Positions 24,768 to 33,491 of a DNA stretch of 64,000 bases are shown here, piece by piece; position 1 is the stretch's first letter; each line of letters begins with the position of its first letter. The stretch spans positions 4,960,001 through 5,024,000 of the forward strand of contig NZ_RAPV01000001.1 of the NCBI RefSeq assembly GCF_003610295.1, given 5' to 3'. Below the pieces are notes generated by a model. That model ran no database searches. It was not told where the DNA came from and saw only the letters and a list, made by a program, of their open reading frames with translations. This stretch comes from Paraburkholderia sp. BL23I1N1. Its GTDB lineage: Bacteria > Pseudomonadota > Gammaproteobacteria > Burkholderiales > Burkholderiaceae. Made by a program: the position numbers and the translations under genes.

Positions 24768-25715
24768 TCAGTGCCCGGCGCGGTGCGATTCCGCGGCGTC
24801 GCTATCGGGTGGCGTGTCGAACGGCTCAGCCTCGTCGAGCAGCCACCGTTTGAAGTCGAACAGTTCCGGGCGCTGCACCGCGCTTTCCGCGTTCTGCGCG
24901 CTCACCAGCCAATAGGCCGTGGAGGAGTCGATCGTTTGTGGACAGGCTTCGACGAGTGCGCCGCTCGCGAGGTCGCGATCCACCAGCGGCCGTCTACCGA
25001 GCGCGACGCCGAGGCCCATGCTCGCGGCTTCGAAAGCGAGCTGGATCGTGTCGACGCGCAAGCCATCGTTCAGGTCGATACCCTCGACGGCGGTTCCGTC
25101 GAGCCATGCCTGCCAGTCCTCGCTTGCCGAGTTCACGTGAATGAGCGTCGCGTGACGCAGATCGATGTTGCCGTGCTCGTCGCGCAGCGTCTCCAGGTAA
25201 GCGGGGCTGCCCACCGGCACCAGGCGCTCGCCGAACAGACGTGTCCAGGCGCTCCCCGCTACCGGGGCGCGGCTCAGGCGAATGGCGAAATCGAAACCGT
25301 CGACGGGAAAGCCGACCTGACGATGCGATGTATCCACGGTGACGTTCGCCGCGGGCCAGCGCGAGCGAAAAGCGGCGAGGCGCGGCAGCAGCCAGCGCGA
25401 GGCTAACGTAGGCGCGCAACTCAGCGCGATGGGGCGATTCGCGCGGTGATTCGGCAGACGCTGCGTGCCGATTGCGATCAGCGAAAATGCTTCGGATACG
25501 TACGACAGATAGTCGGCGCCCGCCGCCGTGAGCGAAATTCCACGCGGCTCGCGCACGAACAGTTCGACGCCGAGTGACTGTTCGAGGCCAACGATTCCGT
25601 GACTGATCGCGCTTGGCGTGACGTTCAGTTCAGCGGCGGCAAGCTTGAAACTCTGGTGCCTGCCGGCCGCCTCGAAGAAGCGAAGCGCGGGCAGGGGTGG
25701 CAGACGAAGCGGCAT
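24768..25715 (-). CDS. LysR-family regulator, GcvA type
   Basis: This 315-residue regulator begins MPLRLPPLPALRFFEAAGRH and continues SFKLAAAELNVTPSAISHGI, the helix-turn-helix signature of the GcvA/AmpR subgroup. The ligand domain starts near residue 95 (SCAPTLASRWLLPRLAAFR). ATG 25715 is the family start; an alternative ATG at 25727 adds four residues. It is divergent from the DUF899 gene across a 319-bp gap and may control it. Confidence 0.87.
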   Translation of the reverse strand: MPLRLPPLPALRFFEAAGRHQSFKLAAAELNVTPSAISHGIVGLEQSLGVELFVREPRGISLTAAGADYLSYVSEAFSLIAIGTQRLPNHRANRPIALSCAPTLASRWLLPRLAAFRSRWPAANVTVDTSHRQVGFPVDGFDFAIRLSRAPVAGSAWTRLFGERLVPVGSPAYLETLRDEHGNIDLRHATLIHVNSASEDWQAWLDGTAVEGIDLNDGLRVDTIQLAFEAASMGLGVALGRRPLVDRDLASGALVEACPQTIDSSTAYWLVSAQNAESAVQRPELFDFKRWLLDEAEPFDTPPDSDAAESHRAGH

Positions 25716-26034
25716 GGTGCATCCCCAAGGGCGGCGCGGCGGGCGCCGTGACGGTGCGATAGCGCGCCGGCGCGCGCATGCTGTTTCGCGAAAGGATACC
25801 TTGCAATAGGGTTTCGATCGCTGCCCGGGGTTGTCCGCATTCCGTCCGGGTGTTGAACGGAGGCGCTTTGATGCCGTCCTGGACGGACCGCAAAAAAATT
25901 CTCGGGCATTGTCGATTTGCCGGCGGCCCATTCGTCGTGGCGATATAGGGGAAAAAAATGCGCTCACGGTTGCCACGCGCCGTGCCGTGCCGCTATCGTG
26001 CCCTTTATCCTTTTTACGCAAGAGGAGGTGGCTG
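25716..26034. other. Divergent intergenic gap between lysR and DUF899
   Basis: No gene is supported in this 319-bp stretch. It should hold the promoters of both flanking genes and a LysR site. A strong ribosome binding site (AGGAGG) lies at its right edge before 26035. No clear -35/-10 pair was assigned. Confidence 0.45.
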
Positions 26035-26763
26035 ATGACCGACGTAGACCCATCCGCACAAACGCTGAAACCGGCCCGGCTGCTCGCCGATTCGCCGCGC
26101 CGGTTTCCGGACGAGAGCGCCGCATATCGCCGCGCGCGCAACGACCTGCTGGCTGAAGAAATCGAGTTGCGCCGTCATATCGAACGCGTGGCCGTGCAGC
26201 GCCGCGCATTGCCGCCCGGCGGCGTCGTGCCAGAGAACTATCGCTTCGAGGGCGAAGCGGGTACGGTGACGCTTTCGGAGATGTTCGGCGCGCACGACAC
26301 GCTCGTCACCTACAACTGGATGTTCGGCCCGCAGCGCGCGCGGCCCTGTCCGATGTGCACCTCGCTTCTGAGTGCTTACGACGGCGAAATGCCCGACATC
26401 TTGCAATGTGTGGCCTTCGCCGTGATCGGACGCTCGCCGATCGACAAGCTGGTGGCGTTCAAGAAAGAGCGCGGCTGGCGGCATCTGCGACTGTATTCGT
26501 CGAACGGCAACACCTTTAACCGCGACTACGCCGGTGAAGATCCCGACGGCGACGATCATCCCGCCTTCAACGTGTTCACGCGTTCAGGCGGCACGGTGCG
26601 GCACTTCTGGGCCGATGAGATGGGGCCGTCGACCGCGGACCCGGGGCAGGATCCACGCGGCGCGCCGGATGTGATGCCGATCTGGACAATTCTCGATATG
26701 ACGCCCGGCGGTCGCGGCAGCGACTGGTATCCGAAGCTGGAGTATGGTGCTCCGCCGCGCTAG
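26035..26763 (+). CDS. DUF899 family (thioredoxin-like) protein
   Basis: This 242-residue cytosolic protein is of the DUF899 family, which has a thioredoxin-like fold. Family blocks seen are the helix EEIELRRHIERVAVQRRALP, then YNWMFGPQRARPCPMCTSLL with the CPMC dithiol pair, and HFWADEMG. The catalytic role is unknown. ATG 26035 follows AGGAGGTGGCTG. The last codon and stop (CGC TAG) coincide with the left edge of an IS5-family element; removing the element restores CGC TAA, so the protein is complete. Confidence 0.85.
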   Translation: MTDVDPSAQTLKPARLLADSPRRFPDESAAYRRARNDLLAEEIELRRHIERVAVQRRALPPGGVVPENYRFEGEAGTVTLSEMFGAHDTLVTYNWMFGPQRARPCPMCTSLLSAYDGEMPDILQCVAFAVIGRSPIDKLVAFKKERGWRHLRLYSSNGNTFNRDYAGEDPDGDDHPAFNVFTRSGGTVRHFWADEMGPSTADPGQDPRGAPDVMPIWTILDMTPGGRGSDWYPKLEYGAPPR

Positions 26764-27626
26764 ACGGTGTTAGGAACTTCCGGTCAAAACCTGGTACCCT
26801 GGAGGGATGACAAGAGAGAAACGTAAAGTGTACCCGACAGACGTGTCAGACGGAGAATGGAGCTTCGTAGCAGGGTATCTGACGTTGATGGATGAGAGTG
26901 CACCACAGCGTAAATACGAGTTGCGCGAGATGTTCAATGCGTTGCGCTGGATGGCTCGCGCTGGGGCTGCGTGGCGAATGCTGCCGACCAACTTCCCGCC
27001 GTGGGAACTCGTGTACCAGCAGACGCAACGATGGCTGGCGGCCGGCTGTTTCGAGTGCATGGTGAGTGATCTTCGTTCAATCATCCGTGTCGCGCAGGGG
27101 CGGCGGGGGCAGCCCAGCGCGGTGATCCTTGATGGCCGTACGATGCAATCGACATGTGAGAGCGGTCCACGCGCAGGCTATGACGGCTACAAGCGCAAGC
27201 GTGGCAGCAAGGTGCATATGGCGGTCGACACGCTGGGCCAGTTGCTCGCCGTACACGTGACGCCGGCCAACGAGCAGGAGCGCGCACAGGTGACAGAGCT
27301 GGCGCGCCAGGTGCAGCAGGCAACGGGAGAAACCGTGAAAGTGGCCTTTGCCGATCAGGGTTACACGGGCGAAGCTCCTGCGCAGGCCGCGCGCGCTCAG
27401 GGAATTGATCTCCAGGTGATCAAGCTCGATGAAGCGAAAAAGGGTTTTGTGCTGTTGCCACGTCGATGGGTAGTCGAGCGCAGCTTCGGATGGCTCAACC
27501 GCTTTCGACGCCTCGCTCGCGACTACGAACGCTTGCCCGAAACACTCGCAGGTTTGCATTTTGTCGTCTTCGCCATGCTTATGCTTGTCCATGCAATCCC
27601 AGTACTTCGAAGTTCCTAACACCGTC
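26763..27626 (+). mobile_element. IS5-family insertion sequence (864 bp), intact
   Basis: Perfect terminal inverted repeats GACGGTGTTAGGAACTTC occur at 26763-26780 and, inverted, at 27609-27626. A TA dinucleotide flanks both ends (26761-26762 and 27627-27628), matching the TA duplication of one IS5 subgroup (IS427-like). One full-length transposase gene fills the element. Ends and gene are intact, so this copy is potentially active. It lies exactly between the DUF899 stop codon and a truncated membrane-sensor gene. Confidence 0.88.
26807..27619 (+). CDS. IS5-family transposase
   Basis: This 270-residue DDE transposase has the DUF4096-type N-terminal domain (about 10-85: VYPTDVSDGEWSFVAGYL). 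The triad lies in SAVILDGRTMQ (Asp), KVAFADQGYTGE (Asp) and WVVERSFGWLNRFRRLARDYE (Glu). Length is normal and there is no frameshift. ATG 26807 lies 26 bp inside the left repeat, and the gene ends within the right repeat, as is usual for these compact elements. It catalyses cut-and-paste or copy-paste movement of the element. Confidence 0.92.
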   Translation: MTREKRKVYPTDVSDGEWSFVAGYLTLMDESAPQRKYELREMFNALRWMARAGAAWRMLPTNFPPWELVYQQTQRWLAAGCFECMVSDLRSIIRVAQGRRGQPSAVILDGRTMQSTCESGPRAGYDGYKRKRGSKVHMAVDTLGQLLAVHVTPANEQERAQVTELARQVQQATGETVKVAFADQGYTGEAPAQAARAQGIDLQVIKLDEAKKGFVLLPRRWVVERSFGWLNRFRRLARDYERLPETLAGLHFVVFAMLMLVHAIPVLRSS

Positions 27627-28278
27627 TAAGTATTTGCGTTTTCTGCTGGCTTACCTGCAATTCGCGCTGCGCGTGAACGATACCCGCGAAATTCCGGTAA
27701 TACAGTTCGATGATGAAGGCGAGCGCGACGCCGACCAGTGTCATGTCGATCGCCATCGCGATGAAGACGGAAGAGCGCGTGAAAACCAGAAATGTCGAAA
27801 AGCTTAGGATAACGATCGAGAGCAGGAGCAGAGCGGCGGCCCGCAGATGCATCAGGCAGAACACGCAACCAACCAGCGTCGTCGCCATATAAAACGCGAC
27901 CTGGGCTTGCTCATAGGCGGAACCGTAGGGAAACAGCAGGAGCGACCAGATGCTGAAGGCAACGCCGAAAATACCCGTCAGCCAGATCACCTTGCGCAGT
28001 TCGGGCACGGCCTTTTCGTGAATCAGAACCCGATGCCGGACTCGCCACCAGCGCACGCACCGGATGATGCACAACGTGCAGAGCGACCCGGGAAAATAGA
28101 CGGACAACGCTGCCGGCGCCGATCCGAAGTGCGTGACGGCGACGGCTAACGTGTTCACGAGCAGAATGAAATAGAGCAACGGTATCTGCCGGCCGAATGC
28201 CTGAAGTTGCGAGCGCACGAGTCCAGGGTCGTCTTCCGCGACCGATAGCGCTTCCCTCAATCTGGCTAGCCGAACCAT
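27616..28278 (-). pseudogene. Membrane sensor part of a diguanylate cyclase-type protein, truncated by IS5
   Basis: The 220-residue product starts MVRLARLREALSVAEDD (ATG 28278, AAGGACGGGA upstream) and has about five to six membrane helices (for example LLYFILLVNTLAVAVTHFG, FSTFLVFTRSSVFIAMAID). It ends with the helix AQRELQVSQQKTQ. In related Burkholderia proteins this N-terminal sensor leads directly into GGDEF, or GGDEF-EAL, domains. Here only RRC encoded by the IS end follows, so the enzymatic domain is missing. The remnant may still insert into the membrane but cannot make cyclic di-GMP. The assignment to a GGDEF protein is from memory of the family layout, not a search. Confidence 0.65.
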
Positions 28279-28962
28279 TCCCGTCCTTGTAACGTTTGCG
28301 CTGCACACGCAGCTTTGTATATCGGCAGCGTCGACGAGACCTTGAGGGCGGTTTCAGTGGAAATAAAAGTGCGCGCCTAACAAGCGCTCGCGTTGAGGGG
28401 GCGGTAAATACGCCCGGCGGTCGATTCGGTCATGAGTCATTTATGCCGCGCCAGCGTGCATGAGATCGGCTGATTGGCGGCGTAGGGACGTAGCGGCGTG
28501 GCCGGATTCGCCGTGCCGATCAGCGTTATTCAGGCGGTATTGCTGGCCGCCTGGGTGTCGCAAGAGCATGCGGCGAGCATCGCGCTTGTTGCAATATGGA
28601 GAATTTCGATTGTCATATTTCTTCCGGATTTTTTATTACCGAGCGCGGTGCGGTGCTGAATGCCGAATTTTTGCAATCCCCCATAAGATAGTAAAAAAAC
28701 GTGGCTGCCGTTCATTTGCCACCGCTAAAGCACTGAAATTGCAACGGATTGTGATACGCCGCGGACACCCGTAAAGCGGGAGAAATACGTAAGCGCGCGA
28801 TTCTTATAGCACTTTGGGGCAAAAAATCGTCAAATTGCCGCTGGGCGGGTGATACAAGGCTTACACCCAAGGTTTGCGCGAATATGCGCCTATGCGTTAG
28901 TGTGTCGGTCCCGGCGTAACAGATGTGGCGCCGGTTCCATGAATTACCATACGGGAAGTACT
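28279..28962. other. 684-bp gap before the HU gene
   Basis: No recognised gene lies here. One candidate minus-strand small frame (28530-28616) is listed separately. The hupB promoter should lie in the right part, but no clear -35/-10 pair was assigned. The middle is AT-rich compared with the surroundings (around 28600-28700). Confidence 0.4.
28530..28616 (-). CDS. Candidate 28-residue lipobox-like peptide
   Basis: The frame MTIEILHIATSAMLAACSC ends after DTQAASNTA. It has GGAAG at normal spacing before ATG 28616 and a lipobox-like LAAC at residues 14-17. The N-terminus lacks the positive charges of a normal signal peptide, and no homologue is known to me, so it may be chance. Confidence 0.22.
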   Translation of the reverse strand: MTIEILHIATSAMLAACSCDTQAASNTA

Positions 28963-29241
28963 ATGAACAAACAGGAACTGATTGACGCAGTCGCCGCAGC
29001 GACGGGCGAAAGCAAAGCGGCCACCGGCCAAACTATCGACGCAATCGTCGAAGCGGTGACCAAAGCCGTGGTGGGTGGTGATACGGTGCAACTGGTCGGT
29101 TTCGGTTCTTTCTCGACCGGCGCACGCGCAGCACGCGTGGGTCGCAATCCGTCGACCGGTGCTGAAATCCAGATCGCTGCAGCCAAGACGGTGAAGTTCA
29201 CCGCTGGCAAGGCATTCAAGGAAGCCGTCAACGCGTCGTAA
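28963..29241 (+). CDS. HU-family nucleoid-associated DNA-binding protein
   Basis: This 92-residue protein matches bacterial HU/IHF in length and sequence: [20 protein letters not shown], the hydrophobic core [20 protein letters not shown], then [25 protein letters not shown]. The GRNPxTG segment is the tip of the DNA-inserting beta arm. HU binds bent DNA as a dimer and compacts the chromosome. ATG 28963 is the standard start; the frame extends further upstream without similarity. The gene stands alone between two minus-strand genes. Confidence 0.93.
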   Translation: MNKQELIDAVAAATGESKAATGQTIDAIVEAVTKAVVGGDTVQLVGFGSFSTGARAARVGRNPSTGAEIQIAAAKTVKFTAGKAFKEAVNAS

Positions 29242-29291
29242 TGCAACGCGCCTCGCGCCGGAGTATCCACGCGCGTTGCTGTAGCGCGCGT

Positions 29292-29309
29292 CGCCCGATG
29301 CCTCGGGCG
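29292..29309 (+). terminator. Hairpin 50 bp after hupB
   Basis: CGCCCGA (29292-29298) and TCGGGCG (29303-29309) form a 7-bp perfect stem with a TGCC loop, 51 bp past the hupB stop. No U-run follows, so it is at best a weak terminator or a 3' stabilising structure. Confidence 0.35.
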
Positions 29310-29528
29310 TGAGGAATCACGCGCTGCCCAATCCCCGTGAGGGTGTTTGATCGGCGGTTGGTGCGGCGCGTGTGGTGCACATTGGTGCGCGCTGTTGCAT
29401 CTTGGTGCGCGGTGGTGCGTAACGATGTTTGTGCCGTCGTTGTTTGCTTTTGCGTCATGCACGCTCGCCTCCCGGCCGTTGGTTCCGATTGTTGGTTGGG
29501 CGAGATCGTGCAGGCCGCGTCGGCGAGA

Positions 29529-30647
29529 TCAGCCCGCGCGTCGTTTTTGGGTCGCTTCGGCCAACGTTTCGAGTACCGGTTCGGTTTGCGCCCAACTCAC
29601 GCAAGCGTCTGTAATCGATACGCCGTAGCGCAGCGGCACACCGGCTTTCAGATCCTGACGGCCTTCTTCCAGATGACTTTCGAGCATGACGCCGATAATG
29701 CGGCGCTCGCGCTGCGAGAGTTGCTGCGCCAGATCCTGCACCACCTCCAGTTGACGCAAATGCGATTTGCCTGAGTTCGCATGCGAACAGTCGACCATGA
29801 CCTGCTCGCGCAGGCCTGCCGATTTGAGCGCCGCGCAGGTTGCTTCGACGGAAGCGCTGTCGTAATTCGGCCCTTTCTTGCCGCCGCGCAAGATGACGTG
29901 TGCGTCGTCATTGCCACGCGTCTCGAAGATCGCCGCCATCCCCATCTTGGTCATACCCATGAACGCGTGACTTGCACCTGCCGCGACGATTGCGTCCGCG
30001 GCGATTTGCACACCGCCGTCTGTGCCGTTCTTGAAGCCGATTGGGCAGCTCAGCCCCGATGCAAGCTGCCGGTGACTCTGGCTCTCCGTTGTGCGCGCGC
30101 CGATCGCGCCCCACGCGATCAGATCCGCGATGTATTGCGGACTGAGCAGGTCGAGAAATTCCGTGGCTGTGGGCAAGCCGAGACCGTTGATGTCGAGCAG
30201 CAGTTGCCGTGCGAGGCGCAACCCCTCGTTGATGCGGAAGCTGCCATCGAGACGCGGGTCGTTGATATAGCCTTTCCAGCCGACCGTGGTGCGCGGTTTT
30301 TCGAAGTAGACCCGCATGACGATCAGCAGATCGTCCTTGTAGGTCTGCGCCGCGACCTTGAGCTTGCGGGCGTACTCGATCGCCTGATCGTGATCGTGAA
30401 TGGAACACGGGCCGACGATCATCACGAGCCGGTCGTCACGGCCGTGCAGAATGTCGGCGATTTCCACGCGGGTTTTCTCGACGAGCGTCTGCACCGACGG
30501 CGGCACGGGCAATTCGTCCTGCAGCAGGGCGGGGGAAATCAGCGGACGTACCGCGCCGATACGAACGTCGTCGATGCGCGTGGTGTCCTGGGTGGCGTCG
30601 GCCGAGCCGACTTCCTGATCGTGCAAAGGATTGTCGATGGCGCTCAA
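29529..30647 (-). CDS. aroG: 3-deoxy-7-phosphoheptulonate (DAHP) synthase, class I
   Basis: This 372-residue enzyme condenses phosphoenolpyruvate and erythrose 4-phosphate, the first step of the shikimate pathway. It has the class I motifs VGPCSIHD, RVYFEKPRTTVGWKGYINDP, GARTTESQSHR, GFKNGTDG and MVDCSHANSGK. The N-terminal RIDDVRIGAVRPLISPALL is the segment that forms the feedback site in AroF/G/H enzymes; which aromatic amino acid inhibits it cannot be read off. The start is TTG at 30647, supported by GGGAGAATATT just upstream. The N-terminus is about 15 residues longer than E. coli AroG. Confidence 0.93.
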   Translation of the reverse strand: MSAIDNPLHDQEVGSADATQDTTRIDDVRIGAVRPLISPALLQDELPVPPSVQTLVEKTRVEIADILHGRDDRLVMIVGPCSIHDHDQAIEYARKLKVAAQTYKDDLLIVMRVYFEKPRTTVGWKGYINDPRLDGSFRINEGLRLARQLLLDINGLGLPTATEFLDLLSPQYIADLIAWGAIGARTTESQSHRQLASGLSCPIGFKNGTDGGVQIAADAIVAAGASHAFMGMTKMGMAAIFETRGNDDAHVILRGGKKGPNYDSASVEATCAALKSAGLREQVMVDCSHANSGKSHLRQLEVVQDLAQQLSQRERRIIGVMLESHLEEGRQDLKAGVPLRYGVSITDACVSWAQTEPVLETLAEATQKRRAG

Positions 30648-30774
30648 AATATTCTCCCGGACCTTGGATGGTGAAGTGGCCTTGCGGCCTGGATGTGTGG
30701 GGGCTACGGTGCGTTGGTGCAGTCGATTAACTGTGCCGGGATTATGACACTCGCGCGAGCGGGCTGGATGACCG

Positions 30775-31581
30775 TTATTCGAGGCGTTTGATCAGGGCCA
30801 TGGCGGCTGCCGGATTGCGTTCCTTGAAGCCGCTGATGACATAGAGGTAGACGTCGCGCGCCGTGGTTTTTTCGGGGGCTGCGGCCGAGGTTTCCAGTTC
30901 ATCCGGCGTTGTGCCTGCCGCGAGTTGGCGGGCGCGGTCGACCCAGGTGTCGAGGGCCTGGGTTGAATAGCCTTTGGCTTGTTTGTCGTTTGTGCCCATG
31001 ATGCGGGCGTAGACGAACGGCGCGGTGATGTCGGCGATTTGCGGGTATTCGCTGTCGGCTGCCAGCACGACGGCGACTTTGTACTTTCTGGCTAGCGCGA
31101 TGAATTCGGGGGTCTTGAAGGTGTCGTTGCGGACTTCGATTGCGTGTCTTAGTTTTTGGCCTTCTATGCTGGCGGGCAGCAGTTTCAGGAAGGCTTCGAA
31201 GTCTTCCGGGTCGAACTTTTTGGTGGTTGCGAATTGCCAGTTGATTGGGCCGAGTTTCTGTTTTAGTAGCAGCACGCCGCTGGCGAAGAAGCGTTCGATA
31301 GTTTCGTTGGCGTCGGCCAGGATTTTTCTGTTTGTTGCGTAGCGGGGGGCTTTTAGCGAGAAGACGAAATCTTCCGGGGTTTCCTGATACCACTTTTCGT
31401 AGCTTGCCGGCTTTTGCAAGCCGTAAAAGGTGCCGTTGATTTCTATCGATGTGAGGTTTTTGCTCGCGTATTCGAGTTCACGGCTTTGCGTGAGGTCTGA
31501 AGGGTAGAAGGTGCCGCGCCAGGGGGCATAGGTCCAACCGCCTATGCCGATTCGGATTTTGCCGGTTTTTGAGGGTGGCAT
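30775..31581 (-). CDS. DUF72 (YecE-like) family protein
   Basis: This 268-residue protein is of the DUF72 TIM-barrel-like family. Family blocks are IRIGIGGWTYAPWRGTFYP near the N-terminus, SIEINGTFYGLQKPASYEKW, FVFSLKAPRYATN and HAIEVRNDTF. Biochemical function is unknown in the family. The start ATG 31581 gives MPPSKTGK. It lies 127 bp upstream of aroG on the same strand, and the inverted-repeat element begins about 60 bp upstream of its start. Confidence 0.87.
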   Translation of the reverse strand: MPPSKTGKIRIGIGGWTYAPWRGTFYPSDLTQSRELEYASKNLTSIEINGTFYGLQKPASYEKWYQETPEDFVFSLKAPRYATNRKILADANETIERFFASGVLLLKQKLGPINWQFATTKKFDPEDFEAFLKLLPASIEGQKLRHAIEVRNDTFKTPEFIALARKYKVAVVLAADSEYPQIADITAPFVYARIMGTNDKQAKGYSTQALDTWVDRARQLAAGTTPDELETSAAAPEKTTARDVYLYVISGFKERNPAAAMALIKRLE

Positions 31582-31640
31582 TTTGGGGGCCTCGTTGGGT
31601 GGCTTTGTTGGGAGGGGTAGGTTAGCGTATTTGCGTACGC

Positions 31641-32442
31641 GGCGCTTTGTTTGTCTGTGGTTTTATGGTGTTGGTCTTTCCTTGATCTGGAATCTTTGGC
31701 CTTTCCTTGTTTTCTTAGTGGTCTATTAGCGTTCCCCCTGTGCGGGGGGCACCTACTTTTCTTTGCCTGCCGCAAAGAAAAGGCAAAAGAAAGCGGCTCA
31801 CACCGCTAGCTTATAAGTGGGTCCCCTGGCTTGGAGGAGGTAGTGGTGCATCTGGAATCCGTTCCCCCGCACATTCGGCGTAAGTGACAAAGGGCTCATC
31901 AGCTCCCACTCCGCACTGCGTGCGTCGCGGATGGGTTTGCCATGGGAAACCATGGGGCTTCGATTTTGCGTGGTGGGGGCCGTCGGCTTCGCATCGGCGA
32001 GGCGTTTCGGGACGTGCCGCCCGACTCCCCGAGCGGCGACAAGTCGCGGCAGCGCGTGCAAATATGAATTCGCACTTCGAATGAAACGCTGGCGCACTGG
32101 AGAAACGTTGGTAATGAGCGACGAGCCGAGGCGTCGAGTGAAGCAGGCGTAAAACCGAACAGGCGGTTCTATGAAAAACGCGTCGGCGCGCGCAGCGCCG
32201 CCGGAAGTATGACTGCTTTGTCACTTACGCCGAATGTGCGAGAACACAGATTCCAGATGCACCACTACCGCGGCTGCGCGGGGGACCCGCTTAAAAGTTA
32301 GCGGTGTGAGCCGATTTCTTTTGCCTACTTTTCTTTGCGGCAGGCAAAGAAAAGTAGGTGCCCCCCGCACAGGGGGAACGCTAATAAACCACTAGAAAAT
32401 CAAGGAAAGGCCAACGCCATAAAACCACAGACAACCAAGCGC
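31641..32442. repeat. 802-bp element with long imperfect inverted-repeat arms
   Basis: The left arm (31641-31892) is repeated in inverted orientation at 32216-32442. Shared blocks in order from the outside are TGTCTGTGGTTTTATGG, TATTAGCGTTCCCCCTGTGC, GGGGGGCACCTACTTTTCTT, TGCCTGCCGCAAAGAAAAG, CGGCTCACACCGCTA, TAGTGGTGCATCTGGAAT and CGCACATTCGGCGTAAGTGA. The left arm has a short internal duplication and some arm-to-arm changes. The 323-bp centre has no gene I can support. Each arm contains smaller hairpins, so transcripts from either side would fold strongly. It resembles repeats I associate with Paraburkholderia genomes, where the arms are often mis-called as small genes. No transposase is present. 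Confidence 0.88.
32324..32358. repeat. Perfect 15-bp hairpin in the right arm of the element
   Basis: CCTACTTTTCTTTGC (32324-32338) and GCAAAGAAAAGTAGG (32344-32358) are perfect complements around GGCAG. A second hairpin, CCCCC-GCACA-GGGGG, follows within 20 bp. The left arm has a shorter version (CTTTTCTTTGC/GCAAAGAAAAG around 31757-31782). Confidence 0.85.
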
Positions 32443-32473
32443 CACACAGGCAAAAAACCAAAAAAAACCACCA

Positions 32474-33214
32474 TCAGCCGCCAGGCGCCCCAACCCCATT
32501 CCTCGCTGCCTCCTCAAACCGCCGGTTTGCCTCAGCCACCTCAACCCTGAACTGCTGCAAAGCACTAACCGCCAAATCAGGCGGCATAAGCGCAGCCCAC
32601 AACACGTCAATCAACTGATCCGCGGTAGCGTCAATATCCATATGCCGATTCGCCAACGTGGCATCCCACAGCACATGCTCCATCGGCCCAAACACCATCG
32701 ACCGCAACAACCTCAATGGCATATCAGCCCGAATCTGCCCAGTCTCCTGACCCTGCGCCAACACCCGCATCAAAGGCGCCGTATACCGCCGCTGCAATTC
32801 CGTCAGCGCCTCACTCAACTCATGATGCCGAGCCCGCCCCTCCGACAACACCAAAGCACACAGGTCAGTGCCATTCACCAGCATCAGCCGCAAATGCGTC
32901 CGCACAATAAAAGCAAACTGCTGCCGCACAGTGCCATCACGCGGCAACCCGGACTCGATCGCTTCGATGATCTCGTCGTACCAGTCGCCAATCACCCGCG
33001 CACATAACTCGCGCTTGCCGCGGAAATAACTGAAGACAGTCGCCTCGGAAATGCCCAGGCGCTGCGCAATCTCCGCCGTCGTCGCGCGCTCGTAACCCCG
33101 CTCGGAGAACACGTCGCGGCCCGCCTGCAAAATTTCCTTCACGCGCTGCTGCGACTTGCGCCCAGCCGGTTGGCGGCGCGAGGCAGGTAACTCAGCCTTC
33201 AAGGCAACCGTCAT
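32474..33214 (-). CDS. liuQ: TetR-family repressor, probably of the leucine/isovalerate genes (LiuQ-like)
   Basis: This 246-residue TetR/AcrR regulator has the helix-turn-helix at about 24-70 (ILQAGRDVFSERGYERATTA, EIAQRLGISEATVFSYFRGK) and a C-terminal ligand domain with LRSMVFGPMEHVLWD. It is divergent from the isovaleryl-CoA dehydrogenase operon. In beta-proteobacteria the liu genes are known to be controlled by a TetR regulator called LiuQ, which fits, but the name rests on context. ATG 33214 (MTVALKAELPASRRQ) is preferred; the frame extends to 33319 over the likely promoter region. Confidence 0.8.
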   Translation of the reverse strand: MTVALKAELPASRRQPAGRKSQQRVKEILQAGRDVFSERGYERATTAEIAQRLGISEATVFSYFRGKRELCARVIGDWYDEIIEAIESGLPRDGTVRQQFAFIVRTHLRLMLVNGTDLCALVLSEGRARHHELSEALTELQRRYTAPLMRVLAQGQETGQIRADMPLRLLRSMVFGPMEHVLWDATLANRHMDIDATADQLIDVLWAALMPPDLAVSALQQFRVEVAEANRRFEEAARNGVGAPGG

Positions 33215-33328
33215 ATGAGTTGAGTTCAGTTTTGTGAGGCCGATAGCCCCGATGACGACGATATTATCACGGTATGACGGCGCCAGAGGTGCATCTGACC
33301 ATTTCTGAGTGAAACTCAAAAATACCTA

Positions 33329-33352
33329 TTGACGCTTACGTAAATCTAGCGT
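33329..33352 (+). promoter_or_regulatory. Candidate liu promoter with overlapping dyad
   Basis: TTGACG (33329-33334) is a good -35 box, followed 17 bases later by TGAAAT (33352-33357) as a weak -10. Between them lies the palindrome TTACGTAA (33336-33343), and a wider dyad ACGCT/AGCGT spans 33332-33352. A repressor bound here would block the promoter, so this is the best candidate for the TetR operator of the operon. Confidence 0.5.
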
Positions 33353-33491
33353 GAAATGCGCCTTGAACGTTTCGCGCCTCTGCAGGGTGGCGAAGGCGGC
33401 CCATAAGGCCGTCGCCGTCCGCTGAGCCGCACTCAGACGGGCCGCGCCCACCTAGGCTGGCCGTCCGACCACGAACTCTGGAGACACAGCA

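Noticed and set aside
31542..31775. Small minus-strand frame (RQAKKSRCPPHRGNAN) and its mirror at 32335-32550
   Set aside because: Both are translations of the arms of the inverted-repeat element, start with TTG and overlap real genes at their far ends. They are best seen as by-products of the repeat.
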